From Evtepia gabavorous (lineage in GTDB: Bacteria > Bacillota > Clostridia > Oscillospirales > Oscillospiraceae), in assembly GCF_003425665.1 (NCBI RefSeq), contig NZ_QQRQ01000018.1, positions 1-35,491 of the forward strand: a DNA stretch of 35,491 nucleotides, in the 5' to 3' direction. Made by a program: the position numbers and the translations under genes. The notes below the pieces were generated by a model. It was not told the DNA's origin, did not search any database, and saw only the letters and a list, made by a program, of their open reading frames with translations. Position 1 is the first letter of the stretch, and each line of letters opens with the position of its first letter. Shown piece by piece: positions 1 to 7,821 of the stretch.

Positions 1-176
1 GCTAAGTGCGGACGAGATAAACGCTGAAAGCATCTAAGCGTGAAACTTTCCCTAAGATAAGATCTCTCATCCTTCGAGGAGTAAGGCACGATAGAGACTA
101 TGTCGTAGATAGGCCGGAGGTGGAAGTGCAGTAATGTATGGAGCTGACCGGTACTAATCAGCCGAGGGCTTGACCT
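1..176 (+). rRNA. rrl: 23S ribosomal RNA, 3' end (partial)
   Basis: The window opens inside the 3' terminal domain of 23S rRNA. The conserved run through GGTACTAATCAGCCGAGGGC, followed by TTGACC, is the usual 3' end of bacterial large-subunit rRNA. The 5' part lies outside the window. The exact 3' end is estimated from the family, to within a few bases. It is followed after about 110 bases by 5S rRNA, the normal order of an rrn operon. Confidence 0.95.
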
Positions 177-284
177 GAGTCTCAGGTTAAGAGTAAGAAG
201 TGCAGGCGCTTGCTTGGTGGTATGGCGGTTACTTTGTTCGGTTTTGAGGGTGTGGATATTGCCACAGCTTCACAAAAGAGCAAG

Positions 285-400
<116 letters not shown>

Positions 401-404
401 AGGA

Positions 405-437
405 AACAGGACAGTCGGTAGGCTGTCCTGTTTTTTT
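405..437 (+). terminator. rrn operon intrinsic terminator
   Basis: A 10-bp perfect stem (AACAGGACAG 405-414, CTGTCCTGTT 423-432) with an 8-base loop is followed by seven or more T residues. It ends the rRNA transcript. Confidence 0.9.
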
Positions 438-458
438 GTTGTGATTGGAACAAAAGAA

Positions 459-480
459 AACCTCCCTTCAAAAGGGAGGC
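459..480 (-). terminator. Terminator of the first SGNH gene
   Basis: The inverted repeat CCTCCCTT / AAGGGAGG (461-468 and 472-479) lies just past the stop at 491. Read on the minus strand it is followed by a T-rich run (GTTTTCTTTTG). Confidence 0.8.
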
Positions 481-490
481 TTTACAATGA

Positions 491-1150
491 TTAAGGCATC
501 TGCTGTTTGATTAAATCCACCCAAGCGTCGGCAAAGGTGACCATTCCCGCTTTGTTGGGGTGCAGGCCATTGACCGTTTCATAGGTGACACCATGGGCGG
601 CTAAGTCCACCAGATGGGCATGCTCCGCTTTGACACAGGTGCGGATGACCGTATTGTAGGCATCGATGTTTTGGAAATGTTCCGGCTCAATATAGTAGGG
701 CCGGCCGGAAGAGGGCGCTTGCCCCATACAAAGGGTACCGGCCCAGATCTCAGCCCCGGGATGGAAGCGATGAATCTTTTGTAGCATATCCGTGTAGTCC
801 CGCTGGAAAGCATCCAGAGGAATGTCATTGGCCACGTCATTGATGCCGGTGTAGATCAGAATCATATCAGGGCTGTCCTCTTCCGTGGCCAGATTGCGAA
901 TCCGCCCCGGCAGCATCGCGGCATAGTGGCCGAGGTAGCTTACATAGGACCCGGAAAAGGAGTTGTTGCAAAGAACGCTGCCCCCTAACTTTTTGATGGC
1001 CTGCATCCACCAGGTGCCCTCCGCAGAGTCAAAGCCTGAGTAGGAGACATAGCTGGGAGAATAGAAGCTGCCGAGCCTGGGGGTATATCCCTCAAAGGTG
1101 CTGATGCCATCTCCTAAGATCGAGATCTTGGGCGCAGTTGCTTGAGACAT
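491..1150 (-). CDS. SGNH/GDSL hydrolase-like protein lacking catalytic residues
   Basis: A 219-residue cytoplasmic protein of the SGNH/GDSL hydrolase family, whose active members are esterases, lipases or deacylases. The start at 1150 is chosen because AAAGGAGG sits 7 bases upstream; an upstream in-frame codon at 1204 lacks such a site. Block I reads ILGDGIST where the family and its neighbour have GDS, so the nucleophilic serine is glycine (GGC for AGC). Block V reads VNGLHPN where DGLHPN is expected, so the catalytic aspartate is asparagine. The block II glycine (SFSGS), block III GIND and block V histidine remain. The frame is intact and has its own promoter and terminator, so this looks like a retained pseudoenzyme, perhaps a binding protein, rather than a decaying gene. 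It is paralogous to the next gene upstream (1341-1985). The substrate is unknown. Confidence 0.85.
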   Translation of the reverse strand: MSQATAPKISILGDGISTFEGYTPRLGSFYSPSYVSYSGFDSAEGTWWMQAIKKLGGSVLCNNSFSGSYVSYLGHYAAMLPGRIRNLATEEDSPDMILIYTGINDVANDIPLDAFQRDYTDMLQKIHRFHPGAEIWAGTLCMGQAPSSGRPYYIEPEHFQNIDAYNTVIRTCVKAEHAHLVDLAAHGVTYETVNGLHPNKAGMVTFADAWVDLIKQQMP

Positions 1151-1267
1151 GGAAAGTCCTCCTTTATGATAGAATCCGAAGATAGGCTGAACTGATCCTA
1201 CCAAAATTTCAGCAAAATAGATGTTGCGGCGGCATCATTTTTAGAATGAATTGACCGTACAAATTAC

Positions 1268-1296
1268 ATTATAGCACAGAGAAAGGGTCAGCGCAA
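1268..1296 (-). promoter_or_regulatory. Sigma-A-type promoter for the first SGNH gene
   Basis: Read on the minus strand: -35 TTGCGC (1291-1296), a 17-base spacer, and a perfect -10 TATAAT (1268-1273). It lies between the two SGNH genes, so the downstream copy has its own start of transcription. Confidence 0.75.
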
Positions 1297-1340
1297 AGAA
1301 AAGTGGAAAAAAGAGTACAAAATTAAAAAAAGTTTCTGTC

Positions 1341-1985
1341 CTATGAGGAAGCTTCCATTCCTTGGAGCCAGAGCCTGGCCAGCTGTGCCATGCCAGTTCC
1401 ATTGGGATGGAATGCGTCCAGGGCATCGTAGCGGGAATGCATAGCGGCCAAGTCCACCAGCTGACAATCTGCCTGCGCCACGGCAGAGCGGATGGCCTGG
1501 TTGTAGGGGGCCAAACGCTGCACAAGACAGGAGAGGGAGCCCTGAGTCCCTGGAACGGCACCCAAAATCAATGTGCCGCAGCTGATCTGTGCGTGGGGAT
1601 AGGTTTGCCGAAGACGGGAGAGCAGCTGCTGGTATTCCCGGAGGAACCCTTCTGGCGGCACATAAAAATTGGCGTCGTTGAGCCCGGCATAGAGAAGGAT
1701 GTGGTCTGGCGTGACGCCATCGACGGTAAGCTGTGCAATTCGACGCGGGGGAAATCCGCCCATGGTGCCCGCAGTGGAGATGGTATTGCCGGAGATGGAG
1801 AGATTGGAAAGAAGCCTTCCCTGGAGGGCACGGATCACCTGCATCCACCAGGTATCTTCCACTGTATGTACACCTGTGGCAGCGCCCAGATCCGGGGAGT
1901 AATGGGCAGCGCCCCAGGGAGAGTATCCTTGAAAGGTACTGATTGAATCCCCTAAGACAGAGAAATTTTTTTGTGTTCTGGCCAT
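1341..1985 (-). CDS. SGNH/GDSL-family hydrolase
   Basis: A 214-residue hydrolase of the SGNH/GDSL family, probably a cytoplasmic esterase or deacylase acting on an ester- or acetyl-linked substrate. Block I is VLGDSIST with the nucleophilic serine at residue 13, block II contains SISG, block III reads GLND, and block V reads DAFHPNG with the catalytic Asp and His, so the triad is complete. AGGAGG lies 9 bases before the ATG. There is no signal peptide. It is colinear along its whole length with the gene at 491-1150, which suggests an old tandem duplication. The two genes have separate promoters. The substrate cannot be told from the sequence. Confidence 0.88.
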   Translation of the reverse strand: MARTQKNFSVLGDSISTFQGYSPWGAAHYSPDLGAATGVHTVEDTWWMQVIRALQGRLLSNLSISGNTISTAGTMGGFPPRRIAQLTVDGVTPDHILLYAGLNDANFYVPPEGFLREYQQLLSRLRQTYPHAQISCGTLILGAVPGTQGSLSCLVQRLAPYNQAIRSAVAQADCQLVDLAAMHSRYDALDAFHPNGTGMAQLARLWLQGMEASS

Positions 1986-2020
1986 GGGTGTCCGCCTCCT
2001 GACGACAAAATTCCGAGTTC

Positions 2021-2029
2021 AGTATACCA
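2021..2029 (-). promoter_or_regulatory. Extended -10 promoter for the second SGNH gene
   Basis: On the minus strand TGGTATACT (2021-2029) is an extended -10 element about 35 bases upstream of the start at 1985. The -35 region is only T-rich (TTTTCT at 17 bases), so recognition would rest on the extended -10. Confidence 0.5.
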
Positions 2030-2117
2030 GGAACGGAGGAAAAAGAAAATAGGAAAAAACCCGAAAAGAAATTTTAGAGAATTTTGAATTCTGGAACAAA
2101 TTTGTTTGGAAAAGCAC

Positions 2118-2146
2118 TGGACAATTGGAGGCGTTGGCTTTATTAT
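2118..2146 (+). promoter_or_regulatory. Promoter of the rnf operon
   Basis: -35 TGGACA (2118-2123), a 17-base spacer, and -10 TATTAT (2141-2146), each one base from consensus. The predicted start near 2153 gives an untranslated leader of about 77 bases before rnfC. Confidence 0.75.
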
Positions 2147-2229
2147 ATATAGTGTTTTAGTCTCGCTGCGGACTGAGGCAATTTTTTGGGGAAAAAGAGA
2201 ATTTGGCAAGGAAAAACAGAGGTGATGCT

Positions 2230-3549
2230 ATGAAGCAAATGTTTTACGGCGGCGTCCACCCCGCCGAGCACAAGGAAGCTACTGAGCAGAAACCGATCCA
2301 ACCGCTGGCCAATGCCCCGGCGCAAGTCGTGATCCCGATGTCTATGCACATCGGCGCACCTTGCAAGCCCGTGGTGCAGAAAGGCGACACGGTGACGGTT
2401 GGTCAGATGATCGGTGCTACGGCGGGTCTCGGCGCACCCATCCACGCCAGTGTTTCTGGCACGGTTGTGGCGGTTGAACCCCGTCCCGGTACCGGCGGTG
2501 TGCCTACGCTTTCTGTCGTGATCGAAAATGACTTCCAAAACACCCTTAGCCCGGACTGCAAGCCCCGCGAAAACGCAGATGCACTGACCTCCCAGGAGAT
2601 CATTGACATCATCCGTGACGCGGGCTGTACCGGTATGGGCGGCGCGGGTTTCCCCACCCACGTCAAAATCAGCTCCGCAGTTGGCAAAGCAGACACCATT
2701 ATTATCAATGGTGCTGAATGCGAACCTTACATTACCGCAGACCATCGTCTGATGCTGGAGCATGGCGAGAAAATTATCGGCGGCGTTCGGTTCATCATGA
2801 AGGCCCTTCAGCTGGACCACGCGTACATCGGCATCGAAGACAACAAGATGGACGCGGTGAACCATTTGAAGGAGCTGGTGGGCGGCGCCAAGGACATTAC
2901 CGTTCAGGCTCTGCGCACGCGATATCCCCAAGGCGCTGAGAAACAGCTGATTCAGGCCATCACCGGCCGTGAGGTGCCCCCCGGCAAGCTGCCCGCAGAT
3001 GTGGGATGCTGCGTCTTCAACGCGGCGACCACGGCGGCCATCTATGACGCTGTGGCACTGGGCTTGCCGGTCTATCAGCGGGTGATCACCATCACTGGCA
3101 GCGCCGTGAAGAACCCTGTCAACCTGTTGGCGCCTGTGGGCACCCCCTTCTCTCACCTGATTGAGGAGGCCGGCGGCTTTAACGGGACCCCCGCCCGGGT
3201 GATCTCCGGCGGCCCGATGATGGGCTTTGCCCAGTATGATCTGTCCGTCACCATGGGGAAGGCCAGCAACTGCGTGCTCTGCCTGAGCAAGGAGGATCTG
3301 CCCGCCACCAGCGAGAATCCCACCTGCATCCGCTGCGCACGCTGCGTCAATGTCTGCCCCATGCACCTGACGCCCCTCTTCATGAACATGTTCGCCAAAG
3401 CCCGCCGCTGGAGCGAGGTGGAGGAGTACCGGATCATGGACTGTATGGAGTGTGGCTGCTGTCAGTACATCTGCCCGGCCAGAATTCCTCTGGTGCAGCA
3501 GTTCCGTACCGCAAAGTTTGCCATCCGCCAGCAGGCGGCCAAAAAGTAA
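2230..3549 (+). CDS. rnfC: Rnf complex subunit C (ferredoxin:NAD+ oxidoreductase, Fe-S subunit)
   Basis: A 439-residue peripheral subunit of the Rnf complex, which oxidises reduced ferredoxin, reduces NAD+ and exports Na+ or H+. RnfC carries the NADH/FMN site and passes electrons inward. It has the N-terminal RnfC barrel-sandwich region, then GGAGFPTHVK and INGAECEPYIT as in the Nqo1-like nucleotide-binding fold. Near the C-terminus are two [4Fe-4S] motifs (CIRCARCVNVCP and CMECGCCQYICP). The start at 2230 follows GAGGTGAT at short spacing; the upstream in-frame codon at 2203 has no ribosome binding site. It is the first gene of an uninterrupted C-D-G-E-A-B operon, the order usual in clostridia and acetogens. 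Confidence 0.97.
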   Translation: MKQMFYGGVHPAEHKEATEQKPIQPLANAPAQVVIPMSMHIGAPCKPVVQKGDTVTVGQMIGATAGLGAPIHASVSGTVVAVEPRPGTGGVPTLSVVIENDFQNTLSPDCKPRENADALTSQEIIDIIRDAGCTGMGGAGFPTHVKISSAVGKADTIIINGAECEPYITADHRLMLEHGEKIIGGVRFIMKALQLDHAYIGIEDNKMDAVNHLKELVGGAKDITVQALRTRYPQGAEKQLIQAITGREVPPGKLPADVGCCVFNAATTAAIYDAVALGLPVYQRVITITGSAVKNPVNLLAPVGTPFSHLIEEAGGFNGTPARVISGGPMMGFAQYDLSVTMGKASNCVLCLSKEDLPATSENPTCIRCARCVNVCPMHLTPLFMNMFAKARRWSEVEEYRIMDCMECGCCQYICPARIPLVQQFRTAKFAIRQQAAKK

Positions 3550-3561
3550 GGAGGGGATAGC

Positions 3562-4617
3562 ATGGAAGAGTATAAACTGAGCGTAGCTTCCTCGCCGCAC
3601 GCATCGTCTCCTGTTGGAACCAAGAATCTGATGCGGGATGTTCTGATCGCCCTGATCCCCGCGATGGCGATGGGCATCTATGTGTTTGGACCACGCGCAC
3701 TGACCACCACCCTGGTGTCGGTGATTTTTTGTGAAATCTTTGAGTGGGGATACTGCAAGCTGATGCACAAGCCCAATCCCTGCGGCGATCTGTCAGCGGC
3801 CATCACGGGTGTGCTGCTGGTGTTTGTATGTCCGGTCACGCTGCCCTATTGGACCATCATCATTGGCGACTTCTTTGCCATCGTGGTTGTCAAGCAGCTC
3901 TTCGGCGGCCTGGGCACCAACTTCCTGAACCCCGCGCTGGCTGGCCGTGCATTCCTGATGCTGTGCTATCCTGTGCCCATGACCACCTGGGTGCTGCCCG
4001 GCAAAGAGAACTGGGCTTCCGTCCTCTCTGCCACAGACGCGGTTACCGGTGCAACCCCCCTGGCCGTGGACTACATGAAGGGCGGCATCGTTCCCGAGGC
4101 CTCTGTGCTGGATATGTTCATCGGGAACATCGGCGGCTGCGTGGGTGAGGTTTCCGCCATCGCACTGCTCATCGGCGGAATCTACTTGATCGCCAAGGGC
4201 GTGATCCGGATTCGGATTCCCGCCGCGTACATCATCACGGTGGCTGTTCTGACCCTGGTGTTCTCCCGGGCGCCCGAAGGCGTCAACGTCTTCTCCTGGA
4301 TGCTCCGTGAGATTTTTGCCGGCGGTCTGTTCCTGGGCGCCTTCTTCATGGCGACCGACTATGTGACCAGCCCCAACACCCCCAAGGGCGAGGTGATCTT
4401 CGGCATCGGCGCAGGCCTGCTGGTGGTTTTCATCCGTTACTTTGGCGGGTATCCCGAAGGCGTTTGCTACTCCATCCTCATTATGAACATCTGCGTCTGG
4501 CTCATTGACAAGGCCACCCTGCCCAAGCGGTTTGGCGTCACGGCGGAGATGCGCAAGGCGGAGAAGGAGAAGGCAAAGGCCGCCAAGAAAGCTGCAAAGG
4601 AGGGCGCGGAAGCATGA
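3562..4617 (+). CDS. rnfD: Rnf complex subunit D
   Basis: A 351-residue integral membrane subunit of the NqrB/RnfD family with about nine to ten transmembrane helices. The motif DAVTGATPLA near residues 170-180 is the family's covalent FMN attachment site, with the flavin carried on the threonine of S/T-G-A-T. It belongs to the electron path across the membrane and the ion-translocating core. AAGGAGG precedes the ATG by 8 bases. The C-terminal tail is rich in Lys and Ala and is probably cytoplasmic. The gene starts 12 bases after rnfC, and its last four bases overlap the rnfG start (ATGA), which implies translational coupling. Confidence 0.96.
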   Translation: MEEYKLSVASSPHASSPVGTKNLMRDVLIALIPAMAMGIYVFGPRALTTTLVSVIFCEIFEWGYCKLMHKPNPCGDLSAAITGVLLVFVCPVTLPYWTIIIGDFFAIVVVKQLFGGLGTNFLNPALAGRAFLMLCYPVPMTTWVLPGKENWASVLSATDAVTGATPLAVDYMKGGIVPEASVLDMFIGNIGGCVGEVSAIALLIGGIYLIAKGVIRIRIPAAYIITVAVLTLVFSRAPEGVNVFSWMLREIFAGGLFLGAFFMATDYVTSPNTPKGEVIFGIGAGLLVVFIRYFGGYPEGVCYSILIMNICVWLIDKATLPKRFGVTAEMRKAEKEKAKAAKKAAKEGAEA

Positions 4618-5180
4618 GCACTGCGAAGAAAGAACCCGGATTGGCTATGCTGGTGATTGTTTTGGCCCTCATCTGTCTGGTGGTTGCGGCTTTGCTGGGC
4701 TTGGTCAACCAGGTTACGGCACCTGCCATCGCGGCCAACACAGAGAAGACCATCCAGGACTCCCTGAAGGTGGTCCTTCCCGCGGATAGCTATGAAAAAG
4801 TAGAGTATGATGGCGGGGATATTACCCTGGATACTGGCACGGTGGTTCCCGTCCTGGCCGTCTATCAGGCCGGTGAAGAGGGCTATGTGGTGGAGACCAA
4901 CTCCCCCAATGGCTTTGGCGGCGCCATTGACATGATGGCGGGCATCAATTCCGCCGGCGAGGTAACCGGTCTGGCGATCATCACCCACGCGGAGACGTCG
5001 GGCTTGGGCTCCAAGGCGACGGACCCCGAGTGGCAGGCACAGTTTGCAGGCGCCACGGACATTGTGAGTGTCACCAAGGATGGCGGTACCATTGAGGCCA
5101 TCACTGGTTCGACCATTACCTCCCGCGCAGTTTGCGACGGCGTCAACGCCGCCCGTGCTGTTGTGGAAGCACTGGGTTAA
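4614..5180 (+). CDS. rnfG: Rnf complex subunit G (FMN-binding)
   Basis: A 188-residue subunit with one N-terminal membrane helix (about residues 10-35) and an extracytoplasmic FMN-binding domain. The sequence ITGSTITSRAV near residues 165-175 matches the S/T-G-x-T-x-T/S motif where FMN is bound covalently to a threonine by the ApbE flavin transferase. No apbE gene lies in this window, so it must be elsewhere. The start overlaps the rnfD stop by four bases. The upstream ribosome binding site lies inside the rnfD 3' end (GGAGGGCGCGGAAGC). Confidence 0.96.
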   Translation: MSTAKKEPGLAMLVIVLALICLVVAALLGLVNQVTAPAIAANTEKTIQDSLKVVLPADSYEKVEYDGGDITLDTGTVVPVLAVYQAGEEGYVVETNSPNGFGGAIDMMAGINSAGEVTGLAIITHAETSGLGSKATDPEWQAQFAGATDIVSVTKDGGTIEAITGSTITSRAVCDGVNAARAVVEALG

Positions 5181-5195
5181 GGAGGGACCGAGACA

Positions 5196-5831
5196 ATGAA
5201 TGTAAAGAAACAATTTTTTGACGGCCTCATTAACCAGAACCCGTCCCTGGTGCAGCTGCTGGGCATGTGCCCCCTGCTGGCCATCACCACTTCGATGTTC
5301 AACGGTCTGGGTATGGGCTTGGCCGTTACCATCATTTTGACTTGTTCCAATGTGGTTATCTCCGCCCTGCGGAAGATCATCCCCAACAAGGTCCGTATTG
5401 CCTGCTACATCGTGGTGATCGCCGGCTTCGTGACCATGGTTGACCTGCTGCTCAAGGGATTTGTCCCCGCGTTGTCCGAGAGCCTGGGCCTGTTCATCCC
5501 CCTGATCGTGGTGAACTGCATCATCCTGGGCCGTGCGGAGGGCTTTGCTTCCAAGAACAGCATTGGGGCCTCCGCTCTGGACGGCATTTTCCAGGGCTTT
5601 GGCAACATGATCTCCCTGACCATCATGAGTATCATCCGTGAGTTCCTGGGCGCCGGAACCTTTGGTGGCGGTATCCTCAACGGCGGCGCAGGCTATCAGA
5701 TCCTTCCTGAGGATGTGGTGGCACTGGGTATGATCCTCCCTGTGGGCGGCTTCCTGACCCTGGGTGTGGTCATTGCTACCGTGCAGTACTTTATGAGCAA
5801 GCCCAAGAAGAATAAGGAGGTGGCGAAGTAA
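5196..5831 (+). CDS. rnfE: Rnf complex subunit E
   Basis: A 211-residue integral membrane protein with six predicted helices, of the RnfA/RnfE (NqrD/NqrE) family. RnfE and RnfA form a pseudo-symmetric pair that, in solved Rnf and Nqr structures, holds a [2Fe-2S] cluster in mid-membrane through two cysteines from each subunit. The matching cysteines are visible here in LLGMCPLLA and VVNCIILGR. TAAGGAGGGACC precedes the ATG, 15 bases after rnfG. The stop overlaps the rnfA start by one base (TAATG). Confidence 0.96.
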   Translation: MNVKKQFFDGLINQNPSLVQLLGMCPLLAITTSMFNGLGMGLAVTIILTCSNVVISALRKIIPNKVRIACYIVVIAGFVTMVDLLLKGFVPALSESLGLFIPLIVVNCIILGRAEGFASKNSIGASALDGIFQGFGNMISLTIMSIIREFLGAGTFGGGILNGGAGYQILPEDVVALGMILPVGGFLTLGVVIATVQYFMSKPKKNKEVAK

Positions 5832-6418
5832 TGGAAAGTATCACCAGCCTGCTTTCAATCGCCTTGGGCGCGGTTTTGGTTAACAACTTCGTCCTGTCCC
5901 AGTTCCTGGGCATCTGCCCCTTTATGGGCGTGTCCAAGAAGGTTGAAACCGCTCTGGGCATGGGCATGGCAGTTATCTTCGTAATGGGTGTGGCCTCCGC
6001 TGTGAACTGGCCCATCAACGAGTTTTTGAACAGCAAGGGTCTGGGCTTTATGCAGACCGTGACCTTTATCTTGGTCATCGCCTCTCTGGTGCAGTTTGTG
6101 GAAATGTTCCTGCAAAAGGCAATGCCCTCCTTGTATGAGGCCCTGGGCGTGTACCTGCCTTTGATTACCACCAACTGTGCCGTGCTGGGTGTGACCTTGC
6201 AGAACGCGCAAAAGTCCTATAACTTTGGTGAGAGCCTGACCTATGGTATTACCGGCGGCGTTGGTTTCCTGCTTGCCATTGTTCTGTTTGCCAGTGTGCG
6301 TGAGCGCATGGAGTTTGCCAAGTGTCCCAAGTGTTTTGAAGGCTTCCCCATCGCTCTGGTGGCGGCCAGCTTGATCTCTCTGGCCTTCATGGGCTTCTCT
6401 GGCCTGAAAGTTTGGTAA
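5831..6418 (+). CDS. rnfA: Rnf complex subunit A
   Basis: A 195-residue integral membrane partner of RnfE with about six helices. The paired cysteines expected for the intramembrane [2Fe-2S] cluster lie in LGICPFMG and TTNCAVLG. AAGGAGGTGGCGAAGTA provides the ribosome binding site, placed within the end of rnfE, and the genes overlap by one base. It is followed by rnfB after 19 bases. Confidence 0.96.
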   Translation: MESITSLLSIALGAVLVNNFVLSQFLGICPFMGVSKKVETALGMGMAVIFVMGVASAVNWPINEFLNSKGLGFMQTVTFILVIASLVQFVEMFLQKAMPSLYEALGVYLPLITTNCAVLGVTLQNAQKSYNFGESLTYGITGGVGFLLAIVLFASVRERMEFAKCPKCFEGFPIALVAASLISLAFMGFSGLKVW

Positions 6419-6437
6419 GGGAGGCGAAGAGAGAATT

Positions 6438-7412
6438 ATGAGTACTACCATTTTAGCCCCTATCGTATTATGCGTGCTGGGTATTATCTTTGGTATTATC
6501 CTGGCGGTTGCCTCCAAGGTCTTCGCCGTGGAGAAGGACCCCCGTGAGGAGGCCATTACAGAGTGTCTCCCCGGCGCCAACTGCGGCGGCTGCGGCTATC
6601 CCGGCTGCGGAGGCTATGCGAACGCTGTGGTGAAAGGGCTGGCTCCTGTGGATGCCTGTTCCCCCGGCGGCGCGGAAGTGGCCAAAAAGATCGGCGCCAT
6701 CATGGGCGTGGAGGTGGAAGAGGGCGCGCGCAAGATTGCCCAGGTGATGTGCACCGGCGGCGGCCATGACAAGACCCGCTATGATTATGTGGGCCTGGAA
6801 AGCTGTCTGGCGATCTCCCGGGTGTCCTCCGGCCCGCTGCAGTGTTCCTATGGCTGCCTGGGCGGCGGAGACTGCGTGGAGGCCTGTAAGTTTGATGCCA
6901 TCCATATTGTGGACAATGTGGCGAAGGTAGATTTCGACAAATGTGTCGCCTGCGGCGCCTGCGTGGATGCCTGCCCCCGGAACATTATCCGCATTGTGCC
7001 CCTCAACGCCAAGAAGTATACGGAGGTCCCCTGTGCCTCCCACGACAAGGGCCCTGTGGTCCGCCAGGCCTGCGACAACGGCTGTATTGGCTGTAAGATC
7101 TGCGTGAAGGCCTGCCCCAAGGAGGGCGCCATTGTGGTGGAGAACTTCCTGGCCAAGATCAACTATGACATCTGCATCGGCTGCGGCATGTGCTCCCGCG
7201 CCTGCCCCCGTCAGCTGATCACTGTGGACGGTGTTGTTCTGCCCCCGAAACCCAAGAAGCCCGCGGCACCCAAGCCCGCAGCGGCCCCCGCTGGAGAGGC
7301 CAAGGTGGAAGCGCCCAAGGCAGAGGCGGCCCCCAAAGCGGAAGCCCCTAAGGCGGACGCGGCCCCTGCTGCGGAAGCACCGAAGACAGAGGAGCCTCCC
7401 AAGGCGGAGTAA
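6438..7412 (+). CDS. rnfB: Rnf complex subunit B (ferredoxin-accepting Fe-S subunit)
   Basis: A 324-residue entry subunit that takes electrons from reduced ferredoxin. It has an N-terminal membrane helix (about residues 4-30), then the CLPGANCGGCGYPGC cluster motif of the RnfB Fe-S domain. Several ferredoxin-type [4Fe-4S] motifs follow, including CSYGCLGGGDCVEAC, CVACGACVDACP, CDNGCIGCKICVKACP and CIGCGMCSRACP. The last 55 or so residues are a low-complexity Pro/Ala/Lys/Glu tail of repeated APKAEA-like units with no cysteine, probably disordered. The gene is last in the operon and is followed by a strong terminator. GGGAGGCGAAG supplies the ribosome binding site. Confidence 0.96.
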   Translation: MSTTILAPIVLCVLGIIFGIILAVASKVFAVEKDPREEAITECLPGANCGGCGYPGCGGYANAVVKGLAPVDACSPGGAEVAKKIGAIMGVEVEEGARKIAQVMCTGGGHDKTRYDYVGLESCLAISRVSSGPLQCSYGCLGGGDCVEACKFDAIHIVDNVAKVDFDKCVACGACVDACPRNIIRIVPLNAKKYTEVPCASHDKGPVVRQACDNGCIGCKICVKACPKEGAIVVENFLAKINYDICIGCGMCSRACPRQLITVDGVVLPPKPKKPAAPKPAAAPAGEAKVEAPKAEAAPKAEAPKADAAPAAEAPKTEEPPKAE

Positions 7413-7447
7413 GGTGCTTGCGCAGTGTTGCGTGGAAGAAAAACGGA

Positions 7448-7485
7448 AAAACCCCGGGATGGAATCACTTCCATCCCGGGGTTTT
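7448..7485. terminator. Bidirectional terminator between rnfB and the DUF1540 gene
   Basis: A perfect 17-bp stem (7448-7464 with 7469-7485) and a TCAC loop, starting with AAAA and ending with TTTT. It can end transcripts from either side: rnf on plus and the DUF1540 gene on minus. Confidence 0.92.
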
Positions 7486-7523
7486 CTGATTTGTTCGGAT
7501 CACATGCGGTGGGTGTCAGGGAA

Positions 7524-7709
7524 TCAGAAGCCGTTCTTCTGCTTGGACATCTCATAGGAAGCGCATTCCGTGCAGGCGCATTCCTTGGTGGTGGGGCCGC
7601 AGCAGCCCACCTGGATCGAGGACAGGGAACAGACGCTCTTGGCGCTGTTGTGGTGGGTGCAGCTGGAGACGGAGCATTTGATGCTGTTGTTGGCGTTCAT
7701 GTTATTCAT
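7524..7709 (-). CDS. DUF1540 domain protein, small and cysteine-rich
   Basis: A 61-residue protein with eight cysteines. The pattern IKCSVSSCTHH ... VCSLSSIQVG ... CACTECASYE is that of DUF1540, a small domain common in Firmicutes and probably metal-binding. There is no signal peptide. AAAAAGGAGG lies 10 bases before the ATG. The upstream region carries a sigma-G-like promoter instead of an obvious sigma-A one, which suggests expression in the forespore. The molecular function is not known. Confidence 0.88.
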   Translation of the reverse strand: MNNMNANNSIKCSVSSCTHHNSAKSVCSLSSIQVGCCGPTTKECACTECASYEMSKQKNGF

Positions 7710-7739
7710 GGGATAACCCTCCTTTTTGAAGTCTGAGGA

Positions 7740-7769
7740 TAGTATGTGCGAAAGAAAGCGGGGTTATAC
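7740..7769 (-). promoter_or_regulatory. Candidate forespore (sigma-G/sigma-F class) promoter for the DUF1540 gene
   Basis: On the minus strand GTATA (7765-7769), an 18-base spacer and CATACTA (7740-7746) match the Bacillus sigma-G pattern (gHATR, 17-18 bases, CATNHTA). The -10 lies about 30 bases before the start codon. No better sigma-A promoter is seen here. Confidence 0.55.
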
Positions 7770-7821
7770 GTTGGGACCTTCCCGCCATTTTTCGCATAAG
7801 ATGGATGGGAGGTGAGAGAAC

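Noticed and set aside
2143-3768. 541-codon open frame on the minus strand opposite rnfC
   Set aside because: It is a GC-driven shadow of rnfC/rnfD, whose protein has all expected motifs; the minus frame has no ribosome binding site and no domain.
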